A stretch of DNA of 51,412 nucleotides from Nemertoderma westbladi (Eukaryota > Xenacoelomorpha > Nemertodermatida > Nemertodermatidae): positions 1-51,412 of the forward strand of contig JAUCBJ010007796.1 of assembly GCA_032718475.1 (NCBI GenBank), read 5' to 3'. Within the stretch, counting starts at the first letter, position 1. Each line of letters starts with the position of its first letter. Positions 9,400 to 20,482 of this stretch are shown one piece after another. A model generated the notes under the pieces. The model saw nothing but the letters and a program-made list of their open reading frames with translations, was not told where the DNA came from and made no database searches. Position numbers and translations under genes: made by a program.

Positions 9400-11556
9400 T
9401 CTACTCCCGTCATTCACGCTACCCTATCACCTACACTATCTCTCCCAGCATGGCCTATAGTATGTGCAGTAAGGCCTACAGTATGTCCTGCAGTCTGCCT
9501 GTCTCCTTCCGGACCGAACTTTACTCTTTTTAGTCCTCCCCGCAACTACCGTACTCTCGATCGGCAGCTATATCCCGTCGGGAAGTTTCTCTTCGATCCC
9601 CTCTTCTGCTCTCTTCCTCGTATCGGTACATCCTGTACTCCTCTCCTGGCGTGCGGTGCGTCTCTCCGGGGCGACGGCAATCTCCCGGAGTTCGACCCCA
9701 CTGACTGCCTAACCCCATCTCTACTACCGACGGTTCACTGTCCGTCCTTGCTCTCTGGTTGCTCATAGCAACGCTTCTTCTATTCTTTTCACTTCTTCTC
9801 TCTCCAGTGTAGCGATCCCGCTCACGAGATCTCTCTTCGACCTCCCGGTTAAACTCTACTATTCTTCTTCTTTCTTCCGTCTGACGTCTTCTTGCTCGCC
9901 TGCTCTTGGCGTCAACATCTATCTCTCTGTCCGGCTAGACCCTCCTGGGGATACTCGTCATCCCCCTACTATTCTCTGTCGTCGGGTACCACGGTTCACC
10001 TAACTCGCCCCGCGCATTTTCCGCCAACGCTTGTGGGGTATTTTCTGCCCCCCTCTCACCACTAATCTCTCTAATCCTACTAATCTCTAATCCACTAATC
10101 TATTTAAATTTAAATTATTATTCGAATTATTTTGAATATTTGAATTAGAATTATTATTTTGTATATTTAAATTAATATTATTATTTGGATTATTTGTATT
10201 TAAATTAGAATTACTGGCTAAAACATTATTTCCTGCAACGAAAGTTTGGTTAGGGTTGTCTACTACGGTACTATTAATATTAATTTCTTCTAACGTTTAT
10301 TATTACCCCCCCCCCCCCCCCCCCCCGCCCGTACGGTTACACCAGTCCTGGGTCTGTCGTCCGGTCCCTGTAAGTGGGGTATTAACAAACGTTTCCATTA
10401 CTTCTGGCTCCTCGTAAATACTACCCGAACCAGCCTCACTCTCAGATAGCCCCAACTGCGCCAGTTCTAATCGGCGCTTTTGCTTGGCCTGATATTGCAT
10501 AAGCCCCCTTAACCGGGCATGCATATCATCCCGCATACGCTTTCCCGCTCTCTCTCTCTCTCTCTATCCTCTCGCAAACTTTGGTTCGCTAATTCTTCCT
10601 TCCTCGCTTCCCGCTCTCTACAGTTTCTCGCCACCCTCTCGGCCCTCTCCTTACACTCTCTTGCTAACTCTCTCTCTTTCTCTAATAATGCAGTTCCCTC
10701 GTCCAACTGCCTCTCTAATTCTTTCTGGTCTAGCGCCACCATGTCTAGTTGACACGCCAGATCTATCTCTAACACCCTTCTTGCTTTCGCGGAGGATGTA
10801 GCGGACTTATCGGTCGCGACGGACTCCCGTCGCTCTCTCTGTCCTACTAACTTTCCCCCGCTTTCTGGGGTTCTCGCTAACCGACGAGACCGAATCCTCG
10901 GGGTTAACCTCGGGTTCGCCCTCGTGCGGATCTGCCCAACCCACTAACTTAATTCCCCTAGCATCCACTAAATACGGCCCTACGTACACTACTTCAGGCT
11001 CCATAACCCCGGATCGCCACAGTTTGAATAGTTCGGTGGCGACCCCCCTCGCTCTCTCACTCGCCAGTTCTCCCTGCCCGAAACGAACTAGATACCGAAA
11101 GTGTTTATTCGACTCACCTAGCCGCTGGCTCAACTTTCCCTGATTTACCTTCTCTCCCTCTTTGGCCTCCTTCAACAGTTTCTTAGTGGCGTTGTAGGCC
11201 CGTCGAAGCCGATCGCTGGTCCCGACGTCCTCTTCGCCGACATCTCCTCCTCCTCTCCTGGTTCGGCGTCGTACCGGCGGCCCCACCGTCGCCGTTCCGG
11301 TGGGCCGTCCGTCGCCCTCGGCCTGTGGCTGGCCGGCGACTTCGGTACTCCGACCGCCGTCGTGCGTCGACTCGTCCCTTCCTCGTGGTAGACGGCCGCC
11401 CTCCGCTTGGGCTACCGGATCGTCCCTCGTCGGCGAATCCGGCGTCGCAGGTCGATACCGTCGCGTCGCGGCCTCACGGATCGTTTGGTTGGTATCGTCC
11501 GGGGTCCGCGGCGGTGTCCTCTCTCCCTCTGATAATCGGGGCCTCCTGTCGCTCAT
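9400..11556 (-). pseudogene. N-terminal Gag region of element B, frameshifted
   Basis: Three minus-strand coding pieces follow one another but sit in different frames. 11556-10807 (249 residues from the ATG at 11556) is Arg/Gly/Pro-rich, then has a helical block around SDRLRRAYNATKKLLKEA. 10775-10509 is a strongly predicted coiled coil rich in Glu/Arg/Leu. 10536-10303 continues the charged helical sequence and then runs into a C21 tract. The second switch coincides with a CT dinucleotide run near 10549-10566, a likely slippage site. Further downstream 9766-9530 is an Arg/Glu/Asp-rich linker. Together they look like the long N-terminal arm of a Gag precursor ahead of the intact Gag-protease frame. 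I recognise no named domain in them. Confidence 0.6.
10306..10326. repeat. Poly(C) tract, 21 bases
   Basis: One of the long homopolymer runs in this window; on the minus strand it would read as poly-Gly at the end of a Gag fragment. Confidence 0.9.
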
Positions 11557-11603
11557 CTTTACTTGCTCTGCAGTCACAGTTGTAGTGTTGGGTAATCTCT
11601 CAC

Positions 11604-12211
11604 TGTGACGGGATCAAGGGATCCCGACCAGATGAATAACTACGCGTCACCGTTTGTAGTAGTAGCAGGGTTGTTAAATATAGAGTATAGAGTTCGTTGT
11701 TGTTTCTTGAACAATAACTGAATAAATACGGATGTTATAGATAGCACAATAATGTACTGGTAGTACAGATATTGATGGATACCGGTATGAGTGTGATATA
11801 GTTGTGATATATTGGTGATGGTGAGATTGTCACCGGTCTGCACTAAAAACCAATAACTGAATAACTGATTACAGACCGGTAGCAGGATAATATATATGTA
11901 TTACATTACTATCATGCTGTGGCCTCTTCACCTAGTGGATGCTTCCTTCGCCCCTATTGGCTAATAATCTACTTCACGCCTCTCCCCTCTCTGGGAGTGT
12001 TTCCCCCTGCTGTTGGCCCCTGCTGGTTGTTTCCCCTTCCGAGGTGGTTTGACCTCTAACCTCCCTTTGTGTGTGGCTTTGGGGTTGTGTTCTCCCCAGT
12101 GTTGGTTGTGATACGAGATTGGTTATTGCCAATCTCGTATCTCCAACATTGCTGAAAAGGTGCCACTTCCCATTTTATGAGGGTAATGCGGCGGAATTGA
12201 ATCCGCTTACA
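11604..12211 (-). repeat. 5' LTR of element B
   Basis: 608 bp, same TG...CA limits as the left LTR. The sequence directly inside on the minus strand (GTGAGAGATTACCC...) lacks the TGG expected of a tRNA-primed site, so the primer is unknown. It holds the hairpin at 12100-12148. Confidence 0.9.
12100..12148. repeat. LTR hairpin, 5' LTR copy
   Basis: Same 13 bp stem as at 5442-5490, but here GATACGAGATTGG pairs with CCAATCTCGTATC: one A-T pair has become G-C with both sides changed. Confidence 0.8.
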
Positions 12212-12216
12212 TTCCC
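12212..12216. other. Target-site duplication of element B (right copy)
   Basis: TTCCC directly after the right LTR; pairs with 4956-4960. Confidence 0.85.
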
Positions 12217-14419
12217 ACGGTCCGGATTAAAATTGCTAAGGCCTAGAGGGGCAAGTCAGCCTTAAGGGGACGGACCATTATCCCAACACAAGTGAAAGTT
12301 TCGAAAATTTACAAAAATTAAAAAAATTTTTTTTATGTTTTTGTAGTTTGATAGAAAGGCAACTTCCATATAGTGATATCGGTTTTCAACATTGAATTAT
12401 TTTTTGACCTCAAAACTGCTCTTTTCAACAACATAAATATATTGCTGATATTCATGACTCTGTATAAAACAACCTTTTTATCTGTTAGTTTGTCAATTTT
12501 GACTTTTTACATCACTAAATTTCCTACTACTTTTTTATTTTATATTGAATTGTCATCAAACATATACCAAAATGTTCAGCAGCTTTAGGGCTACAATCAT
12601 GAGTATTGGTTTTTTAAAATAAGGCAATTTGGATCTTCTAGAAACAATTTTGTATCTGCTACCCTTTATCTATCACAAAGTATCAGATTCCAAAAATACA
12701 GCCCGGACATACTAACCCCCATAAATTTTTCAAAAACAATAATTTTGTGCCAAAATTTGAATAGAAGATAGCCTACATATCTAGGATCATTTTACCAAAG
12801 TCTTGGACCACGGGGTGCGGGGGGGGGGGGGGTGGTCGGTATAGAAACGGAGGAATAGAAAAGCCAGCAGCTATAGAGGAAAATCAGCCTCTCCCACCTC
12901 TCTTGATACTCCCCAAATACTTACACGAATATCGCAGTACTGTATTAGTACATAGAACCACACTCATGTCTGCCAGTCCATGTTACTGTGTTAGTCTTAG
13001 TAGTAGTCTCAAATTTCCCGCCTTGTAACGATCAGTTTGTGGTGGCTTAATTAACTCTTAATAATTTCATTATTAAGATTCTTTGTTTTATAATAATTAA
13101 TACCTTATTTATATTATTAAAAAAAACAAATAAGCAATAATCATATATATTATTACATTATCAGTACTTTAATAGGAACACAGGGTATATCCATTATCGA
13201 TTCTGTACACCAAATATGCATCCTAAACATCATAAAGCTAATACAGTAGGTTATTAACATTATTATACTGTTCGGAAAGTCCATGATAATTAATTTTACC
13301 CATAACAACTATTAATGTACTGTACCAACATACAGCACCACAAGTTTGCTGCCTAGGGCCTATACCTACTAAATAAAATTCGGCTGTGCCATCTTTCAGT
13401 AACATCTACGATGTCAGTATAATATCAAAGCTGTAAAAAAATTCATATTATGATGAAACATATATGTTTCACAAACAATTCGAATTCACAAACAATTTTA
13501 ATATTGGACTAGACTGTGAAGTTCTGTTCTTTAAGAGTGCGATTTAAATGGAATTGTTGGAAACTGAAATCCACAATTTACTAATTGTTAGGCCGAAAGT
13601 AATGGGGCGGGGGGGGGGGGGGGGGGGTATAATTCCTCATTAGAGATTAGCCCCAATGTCCCTCTCGTCAACCCAAGGTGTTGACGGGACATTGGGGATC
13701 TTGTTTAGTACCAAAAATATTTTAAATTTTATTTAAAACCAACAAAAAAATATATCAAAGAATGAAAACTAAATTTTACTTTTTAACAAAATACTTTGTT
13801 AATATTACTGTAAGAATTTGCTTTAAAATAAAAAATTTATTTGCATAATTATCACAAAAGTACCTTTTTTATTCTTTGCTTTTGTAAATACGCTAAAAAA
13901 ATATCTGTATTTCTATAAAATGCAAAATAATTTATTAAACAAATTTTAAATATGAAATATAACAATATATTTATGGTATTTAGCTATTAATAGCTGTTTT
14001 GTTTATACTATTAATATATTTACATAATATAATTAATATTATTATTATTTAGTATAATATATTAAAGATTCAATACTAAATTGTGAATTTAATTTGTTCA
14101 ATTAATAAAATAATTTCTGCTCATGGCAATATCGAACCACAAATAATTAATACATGGGCATACATTTAAACCAATACGATGTCATAAATGTTAACACAGT
14201 AACTGAATATAGGCACAGAAGAAAATCGATAGAAAATAAAATAATAATAAATAAAATTTAGTATCTTTCTTAACGAAGAGACCTAAATTACGACCGTTGA
14301 CCAAATTGCAGCAAATGAAAATTTATAGAACTCTCCCCATATCAAAATAGTGTAAAAAAAAACCGGCCTCTTTTTTTAAGGCCAAATCGATAACATGTTA
14401 GGCCGTATATATAGTAGGT
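12217..14419. other. AT-rich non-coding stretch
   Basis: No gene found. Contains a G14 run (12819-12832), a G19 run (13609-13627) and the hairpin at 13651-13697. Short frames such as 12373-12588 are rich in Phe/Leu/Ile and look like chance frames in AT-rich DNA. Confidence 0.6.
13651..13697. repeat. Hairpin next to a poly(G) run
   Basis: CCCCAATGTCCC pairs perfectly with GGGACATTGGGG, and GTCAAC with GTTGAC inside it, leaving only small internal loops. It may be the remnant of a foldback MITE. Confidence 0.75.
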
Positions 14420-14785
14420 CATGAACTACCTATAGGATAAACAAAATGTTCCAGAATATTATGTATTTATTAATAGAATAAATGGCGTGCAGGGGAAGCA
14501 AATATATGCAACTTTCGAATGCCCATATCTCAGCTATTTCCTAACCAAATTAAAATGTTTTTACATTATTGGAGTCCTTGCAAACCCTTTTTCAAACGCT
14601 TGTAGCCAAAGATTGAAAGCAAAAATAAAAATTCTGGCTCACCCACGGAGGAGGAGGGAGGTGAAACCAGTTATGTTTCAAATTACACCCAATCTTATTC
14701 AGATTTGAAAAAAAATTGGAAGGGGGGGTGTGGTATCTCAATAAAGACACTATATTCTAGGACATAGTGTATAGTGTATACATAC
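14420..14785 (+). repeat. R1 MITE-like repeat, copy 1
   Basis: Shares long blocks with 46425-48135 (both orientations) and with the split copy around 44530-46212. Diagnostic words include the CGCTTGTAGC, AAAGATTGAAAGCAAAAATA and ATTCTGGCTCACCC series, then GGAGGTGAAAC, then a G-rich run. The ends are weak inverted repeats around CCAGAATAT / ATATTCTAGG. No coding capacity. Confidence 0.75.
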
Positions 14786-16109
14786 AGACATAAAGTTCAC
14801 AACAAAAACACACAAAAAGACACAACAAAAAGTTCGTGTGAAAAACATTATAATTATTTTTCGCGTCAGCGAGGTTAATAAAGGGTCGAGAGAATATTGA
14901 AAAATAAATGGTTCTACGTTTTTTTCCGATGTAAGACGTAATTTTATTCTCAAATTGGTACTTTTTTGTTGCTCAATTCTTTAAAAAGACGTACAGCAAT
15001 ATAGTGTTATATAATAAATTAAACTATAGTATTTGACTATATAGCTTCCATGGGTACTGCTATTGTATTTACTGTACTCTTCAACTCATGATGATGCCTT
15101 ACTCAATGTTAAATCATTTATATGTTCTCGAATATTTATTACGTAACTAGAGAGCCGCTTAACTACATAAACCAATATTGGATATTGAGCTCCGTTTTGG
15201 AGTCGACCCACAGACTCTAAATTTGCAATAACTTTTGTGTTTGTGCATGGATTTTCCTCAAATTACGTACAAACCTATTCTACGTCGATGTTCTTTCAAC
15301 ACATTTAATAATATTCAAGAAATTCCACTAAAAATATTTTACTTTACTTTTTTCCCTGGGAAAAAAAGTAAAAGCAATGCAATCCTATGGGTTACTTTTT
15401 TTTCCCTGGGGAAATTAAGATCTTCTTTTGCTTTCTCAACCTTGTTCCGTTTTCAGTTCTGCGTTTCTGCCATTCATAATTGATTCGATTACTTGTCCTG
15501 TGTTTGTTGGCTCTCAAACTGAGTCTGATCTCTGTAGTTGCCAATTAGGTTGAACGAGCTGTATGCCTCGCAGTTAATCATGCCGTTTCTCCACTATTAG
15601 TTTATAAGGATATAATCCGGCTGTGCTTTGGGTCCAGATTAAGGTATTGAAAGGTCCATAGCTTCCCCTTACTCTTTTCGAATGTGTTGTTTGTTGGTAT
15701 CAATTCACATTCTTCCATTAGGTCAAAGAGTAAGCATCCAATTCTGTTTCAACTTCTGTTATAGCAGGTGTTATATTAATCACTAAGATACAGTTCACGA
15801 TATTTCAGTGCTCAAATTTAAATTGGATGTTAGTAAGAAGCAGACAACGAAACATACCAACTCATTGCACTGCGGTTTACACTATATGATTACAGGCGGG
15901 GGCCGCTGAAGTTTAGCAAGTAGTATTTAAGAAGTTACAATAAATATATATATCCTGTAATACATTATTAAAGTGGAATTAAATTAATAATATGTAAAGA
16001 ACTGATTTGATGATGGGGCCAAAGATACAAAACATTTGTGCTTCAACAGTTGAATTTGAAACATGTGACTGAATGATTGATTGCGTACAGAGAAATTAGA
16101 TATTCCAAA
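14786..16109. other. AT-rich non-coding stretch
   Basis: I see no gene, RNA or clear repeat here. The frame at 15235-15483 lacks any recognisable feature and is Phe-rich, as expected by chance. Confidence 0.55.
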
Positions 16110-16754
16110 ATGTCAATTATAATATCCATTAGTTTATCATTATGTTATGTAACTATTTGTTTAGGAGTCTCTTGTGAAGTTGGAAGTACCGTTTTCGCAA
16201 AGTCTGAAAATGAAGAACTGCAAAGCTATTTTAAAGATGCCATGGTGAACCTCATAGTTATACAAAACGACCATTGGTTCAACAATACATGGATACATCC
16301 AACAGACTGCGGTTCTTGCGGCATCATACATTTCAGATTCTCTGCAATTCCTGGAGATGAATTCGACGCCAAGGATGAGGTTAAATTCTATTACACGGTG
16401 ATGGACTGTTGGGACAAGTGTTGAGAGCTAAACGAGCCTACATGCATGCTACAATACAACATCGCTGTTGAACGAGACCAGGGTAGTATGTCGGAAGATT
16501 TCTATCTTTATATAAGAATAGTTCGGTGGTTGGAGGGTTTTTTTACCGAAGGGACAGAAACTTCCTGTCAAGTGCAATGCTGCAACGGTACCGGTACCGA
16601 ATGTCCGTCTGTGACGTGGAATGATGATGCCTTTGCATAAACCACAAGCATGGTTGCCCTGGAAAAGACCTCAACAGAAACAAACGGATCTGATAACATC
16701 GATCTGACCTTTCAGTTAATAGCTGGAATTCTACTTTCTGTTATTATCTTCTAA
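16110..16754 (+). pseudogene. Broken gene for a secreted or GPI-anchored Cys-rich protein
   Basis: One frame stays open from the ATG at 16110 to a TAA at 16752-16754 except for two stops in phase, TGA at 16422-16424 and TAA at 16638-16640. It is intronless. The first 22 residues form a good signal peptide (MSIIISISLSLCYVTICLG). The 104-residue first part and 71-residue second part carry many cysteines (CGSCG, DCWDKC, CQVQCCNG) and possible N-glycosylation sites (NNT, NGT). The final 37 codons end in a hydrophobic tail (LIAGILLSVIIF) after a small-residue Asn/Gly/Ser segment, as in GPI-anchor signals. I do not recognise the family. Conserved architecture across two stops suggests a recently inactivated gene or retrocopy; no poly(A) tail is seen. 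A shortened secreted product ending at 16421 is possible but unlikely to be the original form. Confidence 0.55.
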
Positions 16755-17784
16755 GTTTGTTGCAAATCCACTATTGGTGGCATCGGTATTATTCTACGAA
16801 TATTTGTGTATTATAGTTAGCCGAAACGATTGAGTATTATGACTCTATGACTATTATTATAAGGCAACCCCGCTCGTATTCCATCTATCATAGCCGCCAC
16901 TCTTACATACGACATTGAAATAATAGACTCCTTAATTCTGGTGCATTTGTATCCAACAGTAATAATAGTAATTAATTAGTAGTATGATTAATGTAAATAA
17001 TCAATACAGCACAAAATTCATATCGGAATATTAAATGTAATACATTGGTAGCTAGCAATTTATGTAATAATATTATTTAGTTCAAAAATAAATATGACTT
17101 CTTTGATCAGCTGATCGAGGGAGGTGAGCAGGCCTTGTATTACGGTATATAAAAATAAACAAGTAAAACCTCGAGTCTTTACTACACCCCACTAGTAACA
17201 GGTTTTACCTGTTTTTTTTTTATATACACAACAAGCCCCCTGTTAGTCAGTATGTCGCGTGCGACCTTTAATTATATTACGATGGCCTTTATAGAAGCCA
17301 CTTTGGAAAATCCATCCTTATTGAATTTTGACCCGGCAGTGGCGGGGCATTCGTTATTCCCTAGTTAGTTTGTGAAAATTCAAAGTAAAACTTTCATCGA
17401 TAAGCAAAAAAAAAAAATTTACCGACCTTCCTTCAGTTGAGCCAGATTTTAGATTTTGTTCAATATATACGAATCCAATGGTTCTAACGTTGCCTTGAAG
17501 GTCTCTCTACACCCATTATTAACTCAACTATTGATATTTTATTGTTATTAATATCATTGCTAGGGTTCATAAAATTCAAATTTGAAAACAAACAAAGTCC
17601 TATAATATATTGCTAAAAATTTTTAAATATAATGGTCCGGTGACCTGAATTTAAAACATTTACAATCCAAACTTGTTTTTCCTCGATGGAGCATAAAAAT
17701 ATCACTATTTAAAATGGAAATTTGAAAAAATGTGAATTAAGGACCACACTAATAGACTACTGTAATTGTCTTCCTTAAATATTT
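16755..17784. other. AT-rich non-coding stretch
   Basis: No gene seen. A small perfect hairpin, AACAGGT/ACCTGTT with a TTT loop, lies at about 17199-17215. Confidence 0.55.
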
Positions 17785-18420
17785 TACTGTAAGTATATCA
17801 TATTTGGTAAGTTTTAAAGTCATATACCATTATAAATGGCCCTGATTAAATAAATAAAAATTGAAAAAATAAATTACATTTTGTTTAAGAAATAAATTTA
17901 GAATTCAAACTGAAATAAATGACTTGAATGACAATGTGTACCGGTAGTGGTAGTTATAGATGTAATTCAGTTTTGATGTTATATTTTGAGTGCATGTTTA
18001 TTATTTTGTGTTCTTGGATGGTGCATTTATTATACGTTACTAATAACATATTGACAACTTAAATATAACTTTTAACAATATTCAGGACCAGTACCGGGAC
18101 GAGACAAAGGTTAGACCCAATAAGTCATCCATCAGTTGATCGGCGGCCGGACAAAGGATATATCCATTAAAGTTAAGAGCGAGTCAATGATAAACCCATT
18201 TAGTGTAATATAGGTGGTAAAAAGAATGATAAATTAAGACGTGCCACTATAAACCCAGAGCAAGACCAAGGATGGACACATAAGGTTGTCAGCCTAGGAG
18301 TTGGCATGGACTAAACTATCTATCTAATATCGGCACTCTGCATTGCTACTATTCAGCTACATTAACAGTATGGTACTAAACTGTAGGGTACATTTGAGTA
18401 TAATCCGTACCAATACAACT

Positions 18421-18723
18421 GAAATCTCGTGAGCTCGACTTTTCAGCTCTTAAATCTCGTGCTCACGACTTTTCAGCTCTGAGTGTTCGTGCGCACGACT
18501 TTTCAGCCCTCAAATCTCATGCACACGACATTTCAGTGTTAAACTGAACTCTGGTACCAGTACGTATGACTTTTCAGCTCTTAAATCTCAAGCACACGAC
18601 TTTTCAGCTCTTAAATCTCATGTGCATGACATTTCAGTGTTAAACTGAACTTTGGTATGTATGACTTTTCAGCTCTTAAATCTAATGTGCACGACTTTTC
18701 AGCTCTTAAATTTCGTGCACCCG
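18421..18723 (+). repeat. 30 bp tandem array, left arm
   Basis: The ACTTTTCAG motif recurs with 30 bp spacing (about 18436, 18466, 18496, 18526, then after a 10 bp longer unit 18567, 18597, 18627, and 18662, 18692). Every few units a variant carries CAGTGTTAAACTGAAC. Confidence 0.85.
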
Positions 18724-18814
18724 CCATGTGAAGAATGCCAGTTTCTCACTAAAAACCCATGTTACTATGGTGGTTCTGATGGGCCATCGCATGATTTTAT
18801 TTTTTTCTTTATTA

Positions 18815-19410
18815 CTGAAAAGTCACGCGCACGAAATTTAAAAGCTGAAAAGTCGTATGTACAAGAGCTCAGCTTAACACTGAAATGTATGCGTATGAGA
18901 TTTAAGAGCTAAAAAGTCACACGTACCAGATTTCAGTTTAACACTGAAAAGTCGTGCGCTTGAGATTTAAGAGCTGAAAAAGTCACACGTACCATATTTC
19001 AGTTTAACACTGAAAAGTAGTGCGCTTGAGACTTAAGAGCTGAAAAAGTCATACGTGATAGATTTCAATTTAACACTGAAATGTCGTGTGTATGAGATTT
19101 AAGGGCTGAAAAGTAGTTCATACGAAATTTAAGAGCTGAAAAGTCGTGAGCACGAGATTTAAGAGCTGGAAAGTCGTGAGCATGAGATTTAAGAGATGAA
19201 AAGTCACACGTACCAGATTTCAGTTTAACACTGAAAAGTCGTGTGCTTGAGATTTAAGAGCTGAAAGTCATACGTAATAGATTTCAATTTAACACTGAAA
19301 TGTCGGGTGCATGAGATTTAAGGGCTGAAAAGTTGTTCGTACGAAATTTAAGAGCTGAAAAGTCGTGAGCACGAGATTTAAAGCTGGAAAGTTGTGAGCA
19401 TGAGATTTAA
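18815..19410 (-). repeat. 30 bp tandem array, right arm (inverted)
   Basis: The same unit in reverse complement (CTGAAAAGTCGTG...GATTTAAGAG), roughly twice as long as the left arm, so the two could fold into a long imperfect hairpin. Confidence 0.85.
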
Positions 19411-19884
19411 GTTATTATTTTCTATTTATTATTTATTAAATCTAAATCTAAACTCTGATAGTGAATTCTATATTCTTTTGAGTATTCCATTACATTTAGA
19501 AACTATTTAAAATCATTATTTGAAATTTACACCCTATTCAGGACAGAAACACCCTATACGGGACACAAACAACCTATTTGGGACAAAATTAGATTAACAC
19601 TTTGACTGTCCACTTTATATGTATGGAATCTTCAAAATTGTCCCGCTAATATTTATAAATTATGGGGATTTCATTCACTTTGAGTGCTATAAAAACATAA
19701 AATAGGTTGTGTGTATGTGTCAAAAAGAAAATTCAATCGTGACGCATTGAATTTTGCATTGAATTGAACTACAAATGGCAGTTTACCAAAATGACTCAGT
19801 GACGCAAATATGCACCCTTACAGTTGGTGCATTCCAATAGTGCAGGATTAAATTCGAGTAAAGGCTGTAGAAATTCCACACTGC

Positions 19885-20166
19885 AGGGTGTCTGGTGTGT
19901 CTGCAGGGTGCTGCTGGGTGGAGGCAAGGTTGGTGTGTCTGCAGGGTGGTGCTGTGTGGAGGCAAGGTTGGTGTGTCTGCAGGGTGGTGCTGGGTGGAGG
20001 CGAGGTTGGTGTGTCTGCAGGGTCGTGCTGGGTTGAGGCGAGGTTGGTGTGTCTGTAGGGTGGTGCTGGGTGGAGGCAAGGTTGGTGTGTCTGCAGGGTG
20101 ATGCTGGGTGGAGGCAAGGTTGGTGTGTCTGCAGGGTTGTGCGGGGTGGAAGCGAGGTTAGTGTGT
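19885..20166. repeat. 38 bp minisatellite
   Basis: Seven or so units containing TTGGTGTGTCTGCAGGGT and GCTGGGTGGAGGC with a constant period of 38 bp (for example at 19930 and 19968). It creates repetitive frames on both strands (Thr/Pro/His-rich on minus) that are not genes. Confidence 0.9.
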
Positions 20167-20462
20167 CTGTGCAATGCCAGAGGTAAAATGGAAACCAGGC
20201 TTCTATGTGGGGAGTAGAAAAGTATTGGGTAGTTTTGGAGTGTACTCCAAAGGGAGTTAGTGTGGCGACATCCCTGTTTTACATGTAATAGCCTAGAGAA
20301 AGAGCCTTTGGGTTGTGCCTGGTGTTCTCTGTTTCACACTCACTCACCAAAACTTTATTATAGATTTCATATTCTGGCACAATTACAAAGCTATCTAGTT
20401 GCCTCCAAATCCTGAATCTCGGTAAATTTTTTATATCTTTTAAGACATTGTGCAGTGGTCAT

Positions 20463-20482
20463 ATGACGCATATATGCGTCAT
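20463..20482. repeat. Perfect 20 bp palindrome
   Basis: ATGACGCATATATGCGTCAT is its own reverse complement and holds two TGACGCA half-sites. A copy with one mismatch is at 20581-20600. Confidence 0.85.

Larger units (their letters stand above)
4961..12211 (-). mobile_element. BEL/Pao LTR retrotransposon B, pol-less
   Basis: A complete insertion read on the minus strand. LTRs at 11604-12211 (5') and 4961-5551 (3') are bounded by TG/CA and flanked by the direct duplication TTCCC (4956-4960 and 12212-12216). A polypurine tract adjoins the 3' LTR. Inside are a degraded N-terminal Gag region and a long frame with a DUF1759-type Gag, zinc knuckle and DUF1758-type protease, which together identify BEL/Pao. 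No reverse transcriptase, RNase H or integrase is encoded between the protease and the 3' LTR, so the copy cannot move on its own. The LTRs differ by many substitutions and indels, so the insertion is not recent. Confidence 0.9.
17785..19412 (+). repeat. R2 interspersed repeat with inverted satellite arrays, copy 1
   Basis: A 640 bp non-repetitive segment (17785-18420) is followed by two arrays of about 30 bp units in opposite orientation (18421-18723 and 18815-19410) with about 90 bp between them. The unique segment and the first array units recur in reverse orientation at 48138-48958 with high similarity, so this is a mobile or duplicated family. Units have the form CGAC/TGAC-TTTTCAGCTCTTAAATCT with a partly palindromic CGTGnnCACG core. 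No protein is encoded. Confidence 0.85.

Noticed and set aside
11570-11603. Primer-binding site of element B
   Set aside because: The sequence directly inside the 5' LTR does not begin with TGG or match a tRNA 3' end that I recognise.
16422-16424. In-frame TGA as a selenocysteine codon
   Set aside because: A second stop (TAA) lies further on in the same frame, no SECIS-like element was recognised downstream, and the residue context is not that of a known selenoprotein.
18421-19410. Possible CRISPR-like array (regular 30 bp period)
   Set aside because: There are no unique spacers: the units are directly adjacent and degenerate, in two opposite orientations, in an animal genome without cas genes.
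19783-20174. Pro/Thr/His-repeat frames on minus and Val/Cys/Gly frames on plus
   Set aside because: Produced by the 38 bp minisatellite; every frame is repetitive and has no start context or domain.
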